Positions 55,291 through 62,864 of a stretch of DNA of 64,000 bases are shown here, one piece after another. The stretch covers positions 1,116,001 through 1,180,000 of the forward strand of contig CAVXNP010000001.1 of the NCBI GenBank assembly GCA_963763305.1, given 5' to 3'. The DNA comes from CAVXNP01 sp963763305. GTDB taxonomy: Bacteria; Pseudomonadota; Gammaproteobacteria; Xanthomonadales; Rhodanobacteraceae. Made by a program: the position numbers and the translations under genes. How positions within the stretch are numbered: the stretch's first letter is position 1; each line of letters begins with the position of its first letter. Below the pieces are notes generated by a model, which saw only the letters and a list, made by a program, of their open reading frames with translations, was not told the origin of the DNA and did no database searches.

Positions 55291-55384
55291 GGCGGTTCCT
55301 TCTGTTTGGTTTCGAGCATAGCAGCGCCCCGGGACCGGTTTGGTGAACCGGATTGTCGCGGGGGCTCGTGCGAGAATGTGCGTT

Positions 55385-58129
55385 ATGGCCAAGCTCATCC
55401 TGATCGACGGTTCGTCCTACCTGTACCGGGCATTCCACGCCCTGCCGCCGCTGACCAATGCCCACGGCGAACCCACCGGCGCGCTGTTCGGCGTGGTCAA
55501 CATGCTGCGCGCCACGCTGAAGGCACGGCCGGACTACCTGGCGTTCGTCTGCGATGCGCCCGGACCGACCTTCCGCAACGCCATGTACGAGCAGTACAAG
55601 GCCAACCGGCCGCCGATGCCCGACGACCTGCGCAGCCAGGTACAGCCGATGATGGACATCGTCGCGGCGCTGGGCTTTCCGATCCTGTGCGAAAGCGGAG
55701 TCGAGGCGGACGACGTGATCGGCACCATCGCGCGCCAGGCCGAGGCGCAGGGGGTGCAGGTGGAGATCTCCACCAGCGACAAGGACCTTGCCCAGCTGGT
55801 CAGCGAGCACATCACGCTGGTCAACACCATGAGCGGGAGCGTGCTGACGCCCGCGGCGGTGGTCGAGAAATTCGGGGTGCCGCCGGAGCGCATCATCGAC
55901 TTCCTCAGCCTCACCGGCGACACCGTCGACAACGTGCCGGGCGTGACCAAGTGTGGCCCGAAGACGGCCGCCAAGTGGCTGGCCCAGTACGGATCGCTGG
56001 ACGAAGTGATGGCCCACGCCGGCGAGGTCGGCGGCAAGATCGGCGAGAACCTGCGCCAGGCACTGCCGCAACTGCCGCTGTCGCGCGAACTGGTCACGGT
56101 CAAGACCGACGTGCCGCTGAGCCTGTCGGCCAGCGACCTGACCCTGCGCGAGCGTGACACCGATCGGCTGCGCGAGCTGTACGCCCGCTACGAGTTCAAG
56201 GCCGCGCTGAAGGACCTGGACGCCGAAGGCGCCGCCGACGCGGTCTTGGTAACCGAGGTCAGCGCCACGGTGACGGCCACGGTCGCCATGGCCGAGGCCG
56301 CGCCCGATCCAACCCAGGCGCGCGCCGGCGACTACGAGTTGGTCATCACCGACACCCAGCTGGACGCCTGGCTGGCCCGGCTGCACAAAGCCGAGCTGAT
56401 CGCCTTCGACACCGAAACCAGCAGCATCGACGCCATGCGTGCGGAACTGGTCGGCGTGTCGCTGGCGGTGCAGTCGGGTCACGCCTGCTACATACCGTTG
56501 CGCCACGACTATCCCGGCGTGCCGGTGCAACTGGACCGCGACGCCGTGCTGGCACGGCTCAAGCCGGTGTTCGAGGACCCGCAGCGGCCCAAGCTGGGCC
56601 AGCACGCCAAGTACGACATCAATGTACTGTCGCACTACGGCATCGCCGTGCAGGGGCTGCGGCACGACTCGATGCTCGAATCGTACGTGTGGAACGCCAC
56701 CGCCACCCGCCACGACATGGATTCGCTGGCGAAGAAGTACCTGGGCTACGACACCGTCAAGTACGAGGATGTCGCCGGCAAGGGGGCCAAGCAGATCCGC
56801 TTCGCCGACGTCGACCTGGATACCGCCTGCCGCTACGCCGCCGAGGACGCGGACATCACCCTGCGCCTGCATGAGGCGCTGTGGCCGCGGCTGCAAGGCG
56901 AGCCGGCGTTGCGCCGCGTGTACGAGGAGATCGAGATCCCGCTGGTGCCGGTGCTGGCCGCGATGGAGCGCCGCGGCGTGCTGATCGACGTGGACGTGCT
57001 GCGCACGCAGAGCCAGCAACTGGGCAAGCGCATGCTGGAGCTGCAGCAGCAGGCCTGGGCGGTGGCCGGGCGCGAGTTCAGCCTGGACTCGCCCAAGCAA
57101 CTGCAGGCGATCCTGTTCGACGAGCTGGGTCTGCCGGCCAAGGTGAAGACGCCCAAGGGCCAGCCCTCCACCAACGAGGAAGCGCTGGAGGCGATCGCCG
57201 AGGAGCATGAACTGCCGCGGCTGATCCTGGACTACCGCGGCATGGCCAAGCTGCGCTCGACCTATACCGACAAATTGCCGGGCATGGTCAACCCGCGCAC
57301 CGGTCGCGTGCACACCTGTTACCACCAGGGCTCGGTGGCCACCGGCCGGATCTCCTCGTCCGACCCGAACCTGCAGAACATTCCGATCCGCACCGAGGAA
57401 GGCCGGCGCATCCGCCAGGCCTTCGTGGCGCCGCCGGGCTGGGTGGTGGTGGCGGCCGACTACTCGCAGATCGAGCTGCGCATCATGGCCCACCTGTCCG
57501 GCGACGAGGCGCTGGTGCGCGCGTTCCAGCAGGGCGGCGACGTGCACCGCGCCACCGCCGCGGAGGTGTTCGGGCTCGCTCCGGACGAGGTCAGCAGCAG
57601 TCAGCGGCGCGCGGCCAAGGCGATCAACTTCGGCCTGATGTACGGCATGAGCGCGTTCGGCCTGGCCCGCCAACTGGGCGTGGACCGCGGCGAGGCCAGC
57701 GACTACATGGCGCGCTACTTCGCGCGCTTCCACGGCGTGCGCGCCTTCATGGACGCCACCCGCGAGCAGGCCCATCGGGACGGCTACGTGCAGACGATCT
57801 TCGGCCGCCGGCTGTATCTGGAAAACCTCAGCGCGCGCAACCAGAACCTGCGCGCCGGCGCCGAGCGCGCCGCGGTCAACGCGCCGATGCAGGGCAGCGC
57901 CGCGGACATCATCAAGCGCGCGATGATCGCCATGGCGGCCTGGACCGACGGCCGCGACGACATCCACATGCTGATGCAGGTGCACGACGAACTGGTGTTC
58001 GAGGTACGCCAGGACGCGGTGGACGCCGTCCGCGCCGCGATCACCGAGCGCATGCAGGGCGCCGCCGAGCTGGCCGTGCCGCTGCTGGTCGAGGTCGGCG
58101 TGGGGGCGAACTGGGACGAGGCGCACTGA
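55385..58129 (+). CDS. polA: DNA polymerase I
   Basis: Repair and Okazaki-fragment polymerase, 914 aa. The 5'-3' exonuclease (1-~290) has ILIDGSSYLYRAFHALPPLTN and SESGVEADDVIGTIARQA-type acidic motifs. The 3'-5' exonuclease is intact, with D342/E344 in IAFDTETSS. The polymerase domain has RISSSDPNLQNIPIRTEEGRRIRQAF, VVAADYSQIELRIMAHLSGD (motif A), RRAAKAINFGLMYGMSAFGLARQLG (O helix) and LMQVHDELVFEV (motif C). A C-rich sRNA gene follows. Confidence 0.99.
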   Translation: MAKLILIDGSSYLYRAFHALPPLTNAHGEPTGALFGVVNMLRATLKARPDYLAFVCDAPGPTFRNAMYEQYKANRPPMPDDLRSQVQPMMDIVAALGFPILCESGVEADDVIGTIARQAEAQGVQVEISTSDKDLAQLVSEHITLVNTMSGSVLTPAAVVEKFGVPPERIIDFLSLTGDTVDNVPGVTKCGPKTAAKWLAQYGSLDEVMAHAGEVGGKIGENLRQALPQLPLSRELVTVKTDVPLSLSASDLTLRERDTDRLRELYARYEFKAALKDLDAEGAADAVLVTEVSATVTATVAMAEAAPDPTQARAGDYELVITDTQLDAWLARLHKAELIAFDTETSSIDAMRAELVGVSLAVQSGHACYIPLRHDYPGVPVQLDRDAVLARLKPVFEDPQRPKLGQHAKYDINVLSHYGIAVQGLRHDSMLESYVWNATATRHDMDSLAKKYLGYDTVKYEDVAGKGAKQIRFADVDLDTACRYAAEDADITLRLHEALWPRLQGEPALRRVYEEIEIPLVPVLAAMERRGVLIDVDVLRTQSQQLGKRMLELQQQAWAVAGREFSLDSPKQLQAILFDELGLPAKVKTPKGQPSTNEEALEAIAEEHELPRLILDYRGMAKLRSTYTDKLPGMVNPRTGRVHTCYHQGSVATGRISSSDPNLQNIPIRTEEGRRIRQAFVAPPGWVVVAADYSQIELRIMAHLSGDEALVRAFQQGGDVHRATAAEVFGLAPDEVSSSQRRAAKAINFGLMYGMSAFGLARQLGVDRGEASDYMARYFARFHGVRAFMDATREQAHRDGYVQTIFGRRLYLENLSARNQNLRAGAERAAVNAPMQGSAADIIKRAMIAMAAWTDGRDDIHMLMQVHDELVFEVRQDAVDAVRAAITERMQGAAELAVPLLVEVGVGANWDEAH

Positions 58130-58229
58130 GGGCGGGGACTCCCTTCGGTCGCGGGGAACGGTAGAGCGTTGCCCCCCGCATTGGCCGGTCGACCGGGCGA
58201 GGAAAACGCTGAATGATCGCTAACCGTTT

Positions 58230-58253
58230 CCGGGAACCGTGCAACTTTCCCGG
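58230..58253. other. hairpin between polA and the sRNA
   Basis: CCGGGAA (58230-58236)/TTCCCGG (58247-58253) with a 10-nt loop. It could help end polA transcription but lacks a T tract. The rest of 58130-58275 shows no ORF. Confidence 0.4.
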
Positions 58254-58274
58254 CATGCGGCGTTCCAATCACTC

Positions 58275-58401
58275 GGATGCACGCAACGGCATCCATGGGC
58301 CCGCCACCTCCCTGGTCGGGTCCCGGGTACGAACCTCTCCCCTGGGTTTCGTTCCCACCCCCGGCCCCGAAGGTCCCCCCTAGCCTTCGGGGCCTTTTTT
58401 T
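58275..58401 (+). ncRNA. sX13: C-rich three-hairpin sRNA, sX13-like
   Basis: Three stacked stem-loops downstream of polA. H1: GGGCCCGCC (58297-58305) with GGTCGGGTCCC, loop ACCTCCCT. H2: GGGTACGAACC (58325-58335) with GGGTTTCGTTCCC, loop TCTCCCCT. H3, the terminator: GGCCCCGAAGG (58363-58373)/CCTTCGGGGCC (58384-58394), loop TCCCCCCTAG, then seven T. All loops are C-rich. This matches my recollection of Xanthomonas sX13 (about 115 nt, downstream of polA), whose C-rich loops pair with G-rich mRNA leaders. The 5' end is approximate. Confidence 0.75.
58363..58401 (+). terminator. terminator of the C-rich sRNA
   Basis: An 11-bp perfect stem GGCCCCGAAGG/CCTTCGGGGCC followed by TTTTTTT. A textbook intrinsic terminator; it doubles as the third hairpin of the sRNA. 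Confidence 0.95.
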
Positions 58402-58440
58402 GCCTGAAGCAAGGTGGGCAGCGCTCCACCGGCCTCGACC

Positions 58441-58468
58441 TTGCCTGTACCAGGGGCTCCCGTATGAT
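58441..58468 (+). promoter_or_regulatory. sigma70 promoter of the DUF3185 gene
   Basis: TTGCCT (58441-58446), 16-bp spacer, TATGAT (58463-58468), 28 bp before the ATG at 58496, with GGGAGAA as SD. One of the best-matching promoters in the window. Confidence 0.6.
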
Positions 58469-58495
58469 GCCTGGGACACCCACGGGAGAACTTCC

Positions 58496-58714
58496 ATGCG
58501 CGCAGGTCTGATCATCGCCGGCATCATCCTGCTGGTTGCCGGCATCTGGGTCACACTGGGCAACGGCAGCTACAAGCAGACCGACACGCTGGCGCAACTG
58601 GGGCCGGCGAAGATCGAAGCCACCCATCAGAAAGCCATCCCGCAATGGCTCGGCATCGCCGGGATCGTGGTCGGTGGCCTGCTGGTGGTCGGCGGCATCG
58701 CCCGCAAGCGCTGA
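58496..58714 (+). CDS. DUF3185 family small membrane protein
   Basis: A 72-aa protein with two membrane helices (MRAGLIIAGIILLVAGIWVTLG; IPQWLGIAGIVVGGLLVVGGI) and a polar loop (NGSYKQTDTLAQLGPAKIEATHQKA), matching DUF3185. Function unknown. GGGAGAA lies 6 bp before the ATG. Confidence 0.82.
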   Translation: MRAGLIIAGIILLVAGIWVTLGNGSYKQTDTLAQLGPAKIEATHQKAIPQWLGIAGIVVGGLLVVGGIARKR

Positions 58715-58845
58715 CCACAGTCCGCGCGGCACCGACGCCCGCGTCGGGGTTCACCGGGGATCGAAAGCCGCCACCTTGCGTGGCAGCTTTTCGCGTGTGG
58801 CCGGCCTCGGCGCGCGCGGCAGGGCGGGCCGGTAGAATAGGAGCG

Positions 58846-61053
58846 ATGGATGTTTCGCACCTTATCGATTCGCTCAACGACGCCCAGCGAGAAGCCGTGT
58901 GTGCCCCGCCCGGGCACTACCTGGTGCTGGCCGGCGCCGGCTCGGGCAAGACCCGCGTACTGACCCACCGCATCGGCTGGCTGACCGAAGTCGAGCGGGT
59001 GCCGCCATGGGCGATCCTGGCGGTCACCTTCACCAACAAGGCCGCCGGCGAAATGCGCGCGCGGCTGGACGGACTGATCCCCGGTGGCACCCAGGGGCTC
59101 ACCGTGGGCACCTTCCATGGCATCGCCCACCGCCTGCTGCGCCGGCACTGGCGCGAGGCCGGCCTGGCCGAGGGCTTCCAGATCCTCGATTCGGACGACC
59201 AGCAGCGGCTGGTCAAGCGGGTGGTGGCCGGACTGGGCCTGGATGACGCGAAATTCCCGCCGCGACAGGCCGCCTGGCAGATCAACAGCTGGAAGGACGA
59301 GGGCAAGCGTCCGCGCGACATCGAGCACCGCGACCATCCGGTCACCCACACCTTCGTGCAGATCTACCTCGCCTACGAGGAGGCCTGCCAGCGCGCCGGG
59401 CTGGTCGACTTCGCCGAACTGCTGCTGCGCGCGCACGAGCTGTGGCTGAAGCACCCGGCCGTGCTGGAGCATTACCAGCAGCGCTGGCGCTACCTGCTGA
59501 TCGACGAGTTCCAGGACACCAACACGCTGCAGTACGCCTGGATCCGCGTGCTGGCCGGCAGCACCGGCCAGGTGTTCGTGGTCGGCGACGACGACCAGGC
59601 CATCTACGGCTGGCGCGGCGCCAAGGTCGAGAACGTGCAGCAGTTCCTGAAGGACTTCCCCGGCGCGCGCACGATCAAGCTGGAGCAGAACTACCGGTCC
59701 ACCTCGACCATCCTCAAGGCGGCCAACAGCGTGATCGCACGCAACGGCGGGCGGCTGGGCAAGCAGCTGTGGACCGCCGGCGACGAGGGCGAGCGGATCG
59801 CGCTGTATGCGGCCTACAACGAGCAGGACGAGGCGCGTTACGTGATCGACCGCATCCGCGAATACGTGGCCGAGCACGGCAACGCGAAGGACTGCGCCAT
59901 TCTTTACCGCTCCAACGCGCAGTCGCGCAACTTCGAGGAGCAACTGAGCCAGCGCGACATCCCCTACCGCGTCTACGGCGGCCTGCGCTTCTTCGACCGC
60001 GCCGAGGTCAAGGACGCGCTGGCCTACCTGCGACTGACCGCCAACCGCCACGACGACGCGGCGTTCGAGCGCGCGGTGAACACCCCGCCGCGCGGCATCG
60101 GCGGGCGCACCCTGGACGTGCTGCGCCAGCGCGCGCGCAGCGACAACACCTCGATGTGGGAAGCGGCGCTGGTCGAGCTGGCCAGCGGTTCGGCGCTGGC
60201 CGGGCGCGCGAAGAACGCGGTGAAGGCGTTTCTGACGTTTATCGAGGAGATGGCGCGAGATTTCTCGCCCCTCTCCCCTCGGGAAGAGGGGGGCGAAGGC
60301 CTGACCCTCGCCGAGCAGATCGACCATGCGATCACCCGCAGCGGCCTGCGCGACCACTACGAGAAGGACAGCCGTGGCAACGGCGAGGCACGGGTGGAGA
60401 ACCTGGACGAGTTGGTCAACGTGGCCAGTCGCTTCGAACTCAGTGCCGAGGACCTCGAGGCGGGCCTGAGCGAGTTGTCCGCCTTCCTGTCGCACGCCAC
60501 GCTGGAAGCGGGCGAGCACCAGGGCGAGGCCTGGGACGACTGCGTGCAGTTGATGACGCTGCATTCGGCCAAGGGGCTGGAGTTCCCGCTGGTGTTCCTG
60601 GTCGGCATGGAAGAAGGCCTGTTCCCCAGCCAGCGCTCGGTCGAGGACGAGGGCCGGCTGGAGGAGGAGCGCCGGCTGGCCTACGTGGGCATCACCCGCG
60701 CCCGCGAACGGCTGCTGGTGACCCACGCCGAGTCCCGCCGCATGCATGGCACCGAGATGCTGGCTCGCCCCTCGCGCTTCCTGGGCGAGATGCCGGCCGA
60801 GCTGATCGACGAGGTGCGCCCGCGGGTGCAGGTCAGCCGCCCGCTGTACGGCGGCAACCGCTACGCCGGCAGCGCCTCGCTGGAGGAAGCGCTGCCGGTG
60901 CAACTGGGCCAGCGAGTCAGCCACGCCAAGTTTGGCGAAGGGGTGGTGGTGAGCGCCGAAGGCAGTGGCGCGCACACCCGCCTGCAGATCAACTTCGAGG
61001 ACAACGGCAGCAAGTGGCTGGTGGCGGCCTACGCCAACCTGACTCCGCTGTGA
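58846..61053 (+). CDS. uvrD: UvrD/Rep-type superfamily 1A DNA helicase
   Basis: A 735-aa 3'-5' helicase for excision and mismatch repair. Motifs: Q-motif LNDAQREAV, Walker A LAGAGSGKTRVL (K35), Ia TFTNKAAGEMRAR, II LIDEFQDTN (D220/E221), III VGDDDQAIYGWRGA, IV EQNYRST, V TLHSAKGLEF and VI VGITRARERLLVTHAESR. The C-terminal QRVSHAKFGEGVV is a Tudor-like PcrA/UvrD end. Residues 474-485 (SPLSPREEGGEG) are encoded by a palindromic repeat inserted in frame between motifs. TAGAAT at 58833 is a possible -10. Confidence 0.96.
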   Translation: MDVSHLIDSLNDAQREAVCAPPGHYLVLAGAGSGKTRVLTHRIGWLTEVERVPPWAILAVTFTNKAAGEMRARLDGLIPGGTQGLTVGTFHGIAHRLLRRHWREAGLAEGFQILDSDDQQRLVKRVVAGLGLDDAKFPPRQAAWQINSWKDEGKRPRDIEHRDHPVTHTFVQIYLAYEEACQRAGLVDFAELLLRAHELWLKHPAVLEHYQQRWRYLLIDEFQDTNTLQYAWIRVLAGSTGQVFVVGDDDQAIYGWRGAKVENVQQFLKDFPGARTIKLEQNYRSTSTILKAANSVIARNGGRLGKQLWTAGDEGERIALYAAYNEQDEARYVIDRIREYVAEHGNAKDCAILYRSNAQSRNFEEQLSQRDIPYRVYGGLRFFDRAEVKDALAYLRLTANRHDDAAFERAVNTPPRGIGGRTLDVLRQRARSDNTSMWEAALVELASGSALAGRAKNAVKAFLTFIEEMARDFSPLSPREEGGEGLTLAEQIDHAITRSGLRDHYEKDSRGNGEARVENLDELVNVASRFELSAEDLEAGLSELSAFLSHATLEAGEHQGEAWDDCVQLMTLHSAKGLEFPLVFLVGMEEGLFPSQRSVEDEGRLEEERRLAYVGITRARERLLVTHAESRRMHGTEMLARPSRFLGEMPAELIDEVRPRVQVSRPLYGGNRYAGSASLEEALPVQLGQRVSHAKFGEGVVVSAEGSGAHTRLQINFEDNGSKWLVAAYANLTPL
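60266..60295. repeat. palindromic element inserted in frame in uvrD
   Basis: CCCCTCTCCC (60268-60277), loop CTC, GGGAAGAGGGG (60281-60291) forms a 10-bp hairpin with one bulged A. It encodes SPLSPREEGGEG without breaking the frame. CCCTCTCC...GGAGAGGG palindromes of this type are dispersed in many proteobacterial genomes. Confidence 0.65.
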
Positions 61054-61119
61054 TCTGCGGGCCTACTCCTGAGGGCAGCTGCCATGGGCCCAAGGGCAAC
61101 GGCAACTGCCACAGGTCGG

Positions 61120-61141
61120 TTCGACCCGGGCCCGGGTCGAA
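61120..61141. repeat. perfect 22-bp palindrome
   Basis: TTCGACCCGGG (61120-61130) directly followed by its reverse complement CCCGGGTCGAA (61131-61141). It lies in the 443-bp gene-free gap after uvrD. Confidence 0.7.
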
Positions 61142-61183
61142 ATCGAAGGACAGCCGGTCCGGTATTACGCCCACGGGCGGCGC

Positions 61184-61222
61184 TTCGACTTCACCCGCTA
61201 CGCGGGCTACGCTCAGCGCGAA
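61184..61222. repeat. dispersed palindromic repeat, copy 1
   Basis: TTCGACTTCA... CCCGC TAC GCGGG ...TACGCTCAGCGCGAA. It contains the TACGCTCAG...CGAA and TTCGACTTC words shared with the element at 61355-61399, in opposite orientation. Confidence 0.6.
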
Positions 61223-61354
61223 TGTTTTGGCGCCGGACCGCTGCGCAGATGGTGGGTTTCGCCCGAGGCCAGTGGACCCACCAAAAGCCGTTCTGCTCAA
61301 GGGCAATGGCGCCTGCTGATGCCCATTCACCCAACGGCAACGGCATTACAAAAA

Positions 61355-61399
61355 GCCCGTTCGTCCTGAGCGTAGGCCGCAGGCCGAAGTTCGAAGGGC
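61355..61399. repeat. dispersed palindromic repeat, copy 2
   Basis: GCCCGTTCGTCCTGAGCG... GCCGCAGGC ...GAAGTTCGAAGGGC. The outer arms GCCC/GGGC and TTCG/CGAA pair. It belongs to a common class of extragenic palindromes (CTGAGCGTAG...GTCGAAGGGC). The remainder of 61054-61496 holds no convincing ORF. Confidence 0.65.
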
Positions 61400-61496
61400 A
61401 TGGCCCGTTCTCCTCCGGCCTTCCTTCGCCCTTGCCGCTGCGCGAGCCACGATCGATCCGAGGCATCAGCCTGCGGCAAGCGCGGCGCGCGCGCGG

Positions 61497-61928
61497 CTAG
61501 TCGCGCGGCCACTTCCAGGCGTACCAGACGATCAGCAGCGACAGCGCCACCTCGATGCAGCCCAGGAACAGGTAGAACGCCCAGGCGCCGGGCATCGAAA
61601 GAAGCATCACTGCGGCATACGCCAGGCCGAGCGCGATGTTCGCCACGCGGCTCAGCGCGGGGCGAAACATCAGGGTGAGAAATACCATCAGGCTGGGCAC
61701 CACCATCAAAACGGCGGTCCCCAGCAGCACGCCCTGCGTGACCGGGCCCAGCGGACCCATCTGCCCCTGCAACATGCTTCGCAGCGTGCCGGGGCGGTAC
61801 AGCCCGAAGTAGTCGCCGTAGATGTAGCAGAACATCAGGCTGGCCCACAGGCCACTGAGCTTGAGCTTCACCGGCACCCGGATGTCTTCCAGGCTCCCGC
61901 GCGGATTTTTGGGCTTATCCACGGGCAC
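61497..61928 (-). CDS. DUF6326 family membrane protein
   Basis: A 143-aa four-helix membrane protein: VPVKLKLSGLWASLMFCYIYGDYFGLYRPG, then VTQGVLLGTAVLMVVPSLMVFLTLMFRP, then ANIALGLAYAAVMLLS and AFYLFLGCIEVALSLLIVWYAWKWP. The YIYGDYF...YRPG motif is the DUF6326 hallmark as I recall it. Function unknown. Its start overlaps the end of the DUF4386 gene by 14 bp, so they are one unit. Confidence 0.82.
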   Translation of the reverse strand: MPVDKPKNPRGSLEDIRVPVKLKLSGLWASLMFCYIYGDYFGLYRPGTLRSMLQGQMGPLGPVTQGVLLGTAVLMVVPSLMVFLTLMFRPALSRVANIALGLAYAAVMLLSMPGAWAFYLFLGCIEVALSLLIVWYAWKWPRD

Positions 61929-62640
61929 GCCCCGGCGTCATTGCTGCCATGGCCACGGGCGGCCGCCGCAGACCAACCAGAAGCAGCCACAAGGCGGCGC
62001 CAATTTCACCGAGCGCCGCCGGCAAGGTCACGTACGCCGCCCATCCAGCGTCCGCATAAGCAGGGACCATCACACTGGCAACCACGTCCACGACATAACC
62101 CAGGCCACCAAGCAGCAACAACACGCCAAGCGCCCGCGGCAGCCAGCCGCAGCGCAACACCAGGTAACCGAACGGCAGCAACCACAGCCCCCAGAACAGG
62201 CTCGCCACCAGCAGGCCGTGGCCATAGCTTGCCAGTGCCAACATCACGGCTGCCTCGCGTTGCGCCATGGCCAGCAACGGCGACGGGCCCGGTTGCAGCA
62301 GCATGCCGAGCACGTCCAGCCGGTGGACCACCGCCACCAGGGCGACCGGCACGCTGACCACGGCCAACGCCACCATCAGCCAGGCGGCATGCCCGCCGGC
62401 CGGGCGCAACAACTGGAAAAGCAGCAGCGGCAACGGCAGGAACAGCACCTGCTCCAGCACGAAACCGAGGATGCCGGCGGCGAACAGGGTCCGGTGGGCC
62501 GTGATGTGCATCAACGTGGCGTGCGGATCGCCGTGCCCGCTCAGCCGGCCGGGCACGTAGGCCAGGCTGAAGAAGCCGGTGACCACCACCAGCAGATAGA
62601 GGAGTCCGGCCAGGCGGGCGAGCTTGTCGTCGGCAGTCAT
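61915..62640 (-). CDS. DUF4386 family membrane protein
   Basis: A 241-aa protein with about seven hydrophobic segments. KLARLAGLLYLLVVVTGFFSLAYVPGRL is the DUF4386 start. HRTLFAAGILGFVLEQVLFLPLPLLLFQLLRPAG and FWGLWLLPFGYLVLRCGWLPRALGVLLLLGGLGYVVDVV, the C-terminal signature, follow. Function unknown; DUF4386 and DUF6326 genes commonly co-occur. Start ATG 62640. Confidence 0.87.
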   Translation of the reverse strand: MTADDKLARLAGLLYLLVVVTGFFSLAYVPGRLSGHGDPHATLMHITAHRTLFAAGILGFVLEQVLFLPLPLLLFQLLRPAGGHAAWLMVALAVVSVPVALVAVVHRLDVLGMLLQPGPSPLLAMAQREAAVMLALASYGHGLLVASLFWGLWLLPFGYLVLRCGWLPRALGVLLLLGGLGYVVDVVASVMVPAYADAGWAAYVTLPAALGEIGAALWLLLVGLRRPPVAMAAMTPGRARG

Positions 62641-62864
62641 CGCATTCGTTCCATGAGGCGGCCGGCGCCATTGTTGGCCCGGCGCGGCCGTTCCCGCATG
62701 TGCCATCGGCCATATCCGCGAGTCCTGCCGGCCACCATCACGCCCGCGGGTAGGCAGGTGCGTACGTGCGACCGAGCACCGATGGAACGCCATGCCTCGG
62801 CGCTTCCTGCGCACTTGCCCTGTACGTAGACTTGCGCAGACCCCTCCCCCGCCACTTCTCCTGC

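Noticed and set aside
55178..58126. 982-aa open frame antisense to polA
   Set aside because: His/Val/Gly/Gln-rich shadow frame produced by the GC-rich codon pattern; polA on the other strand is unambiguous.
58275..58401. 6S RNA or Spot 42
   Set aside because: No long rod with a central bubble as in 6S, and no sequence resemblance to Spot 42; only the polA-downstream position is shared.
58627..60975. 782-aa open frame antisense to uvrD
   Set aside because: Same shadow effect; no recognisable domain, and all helicase motifs lie on the plus strand.
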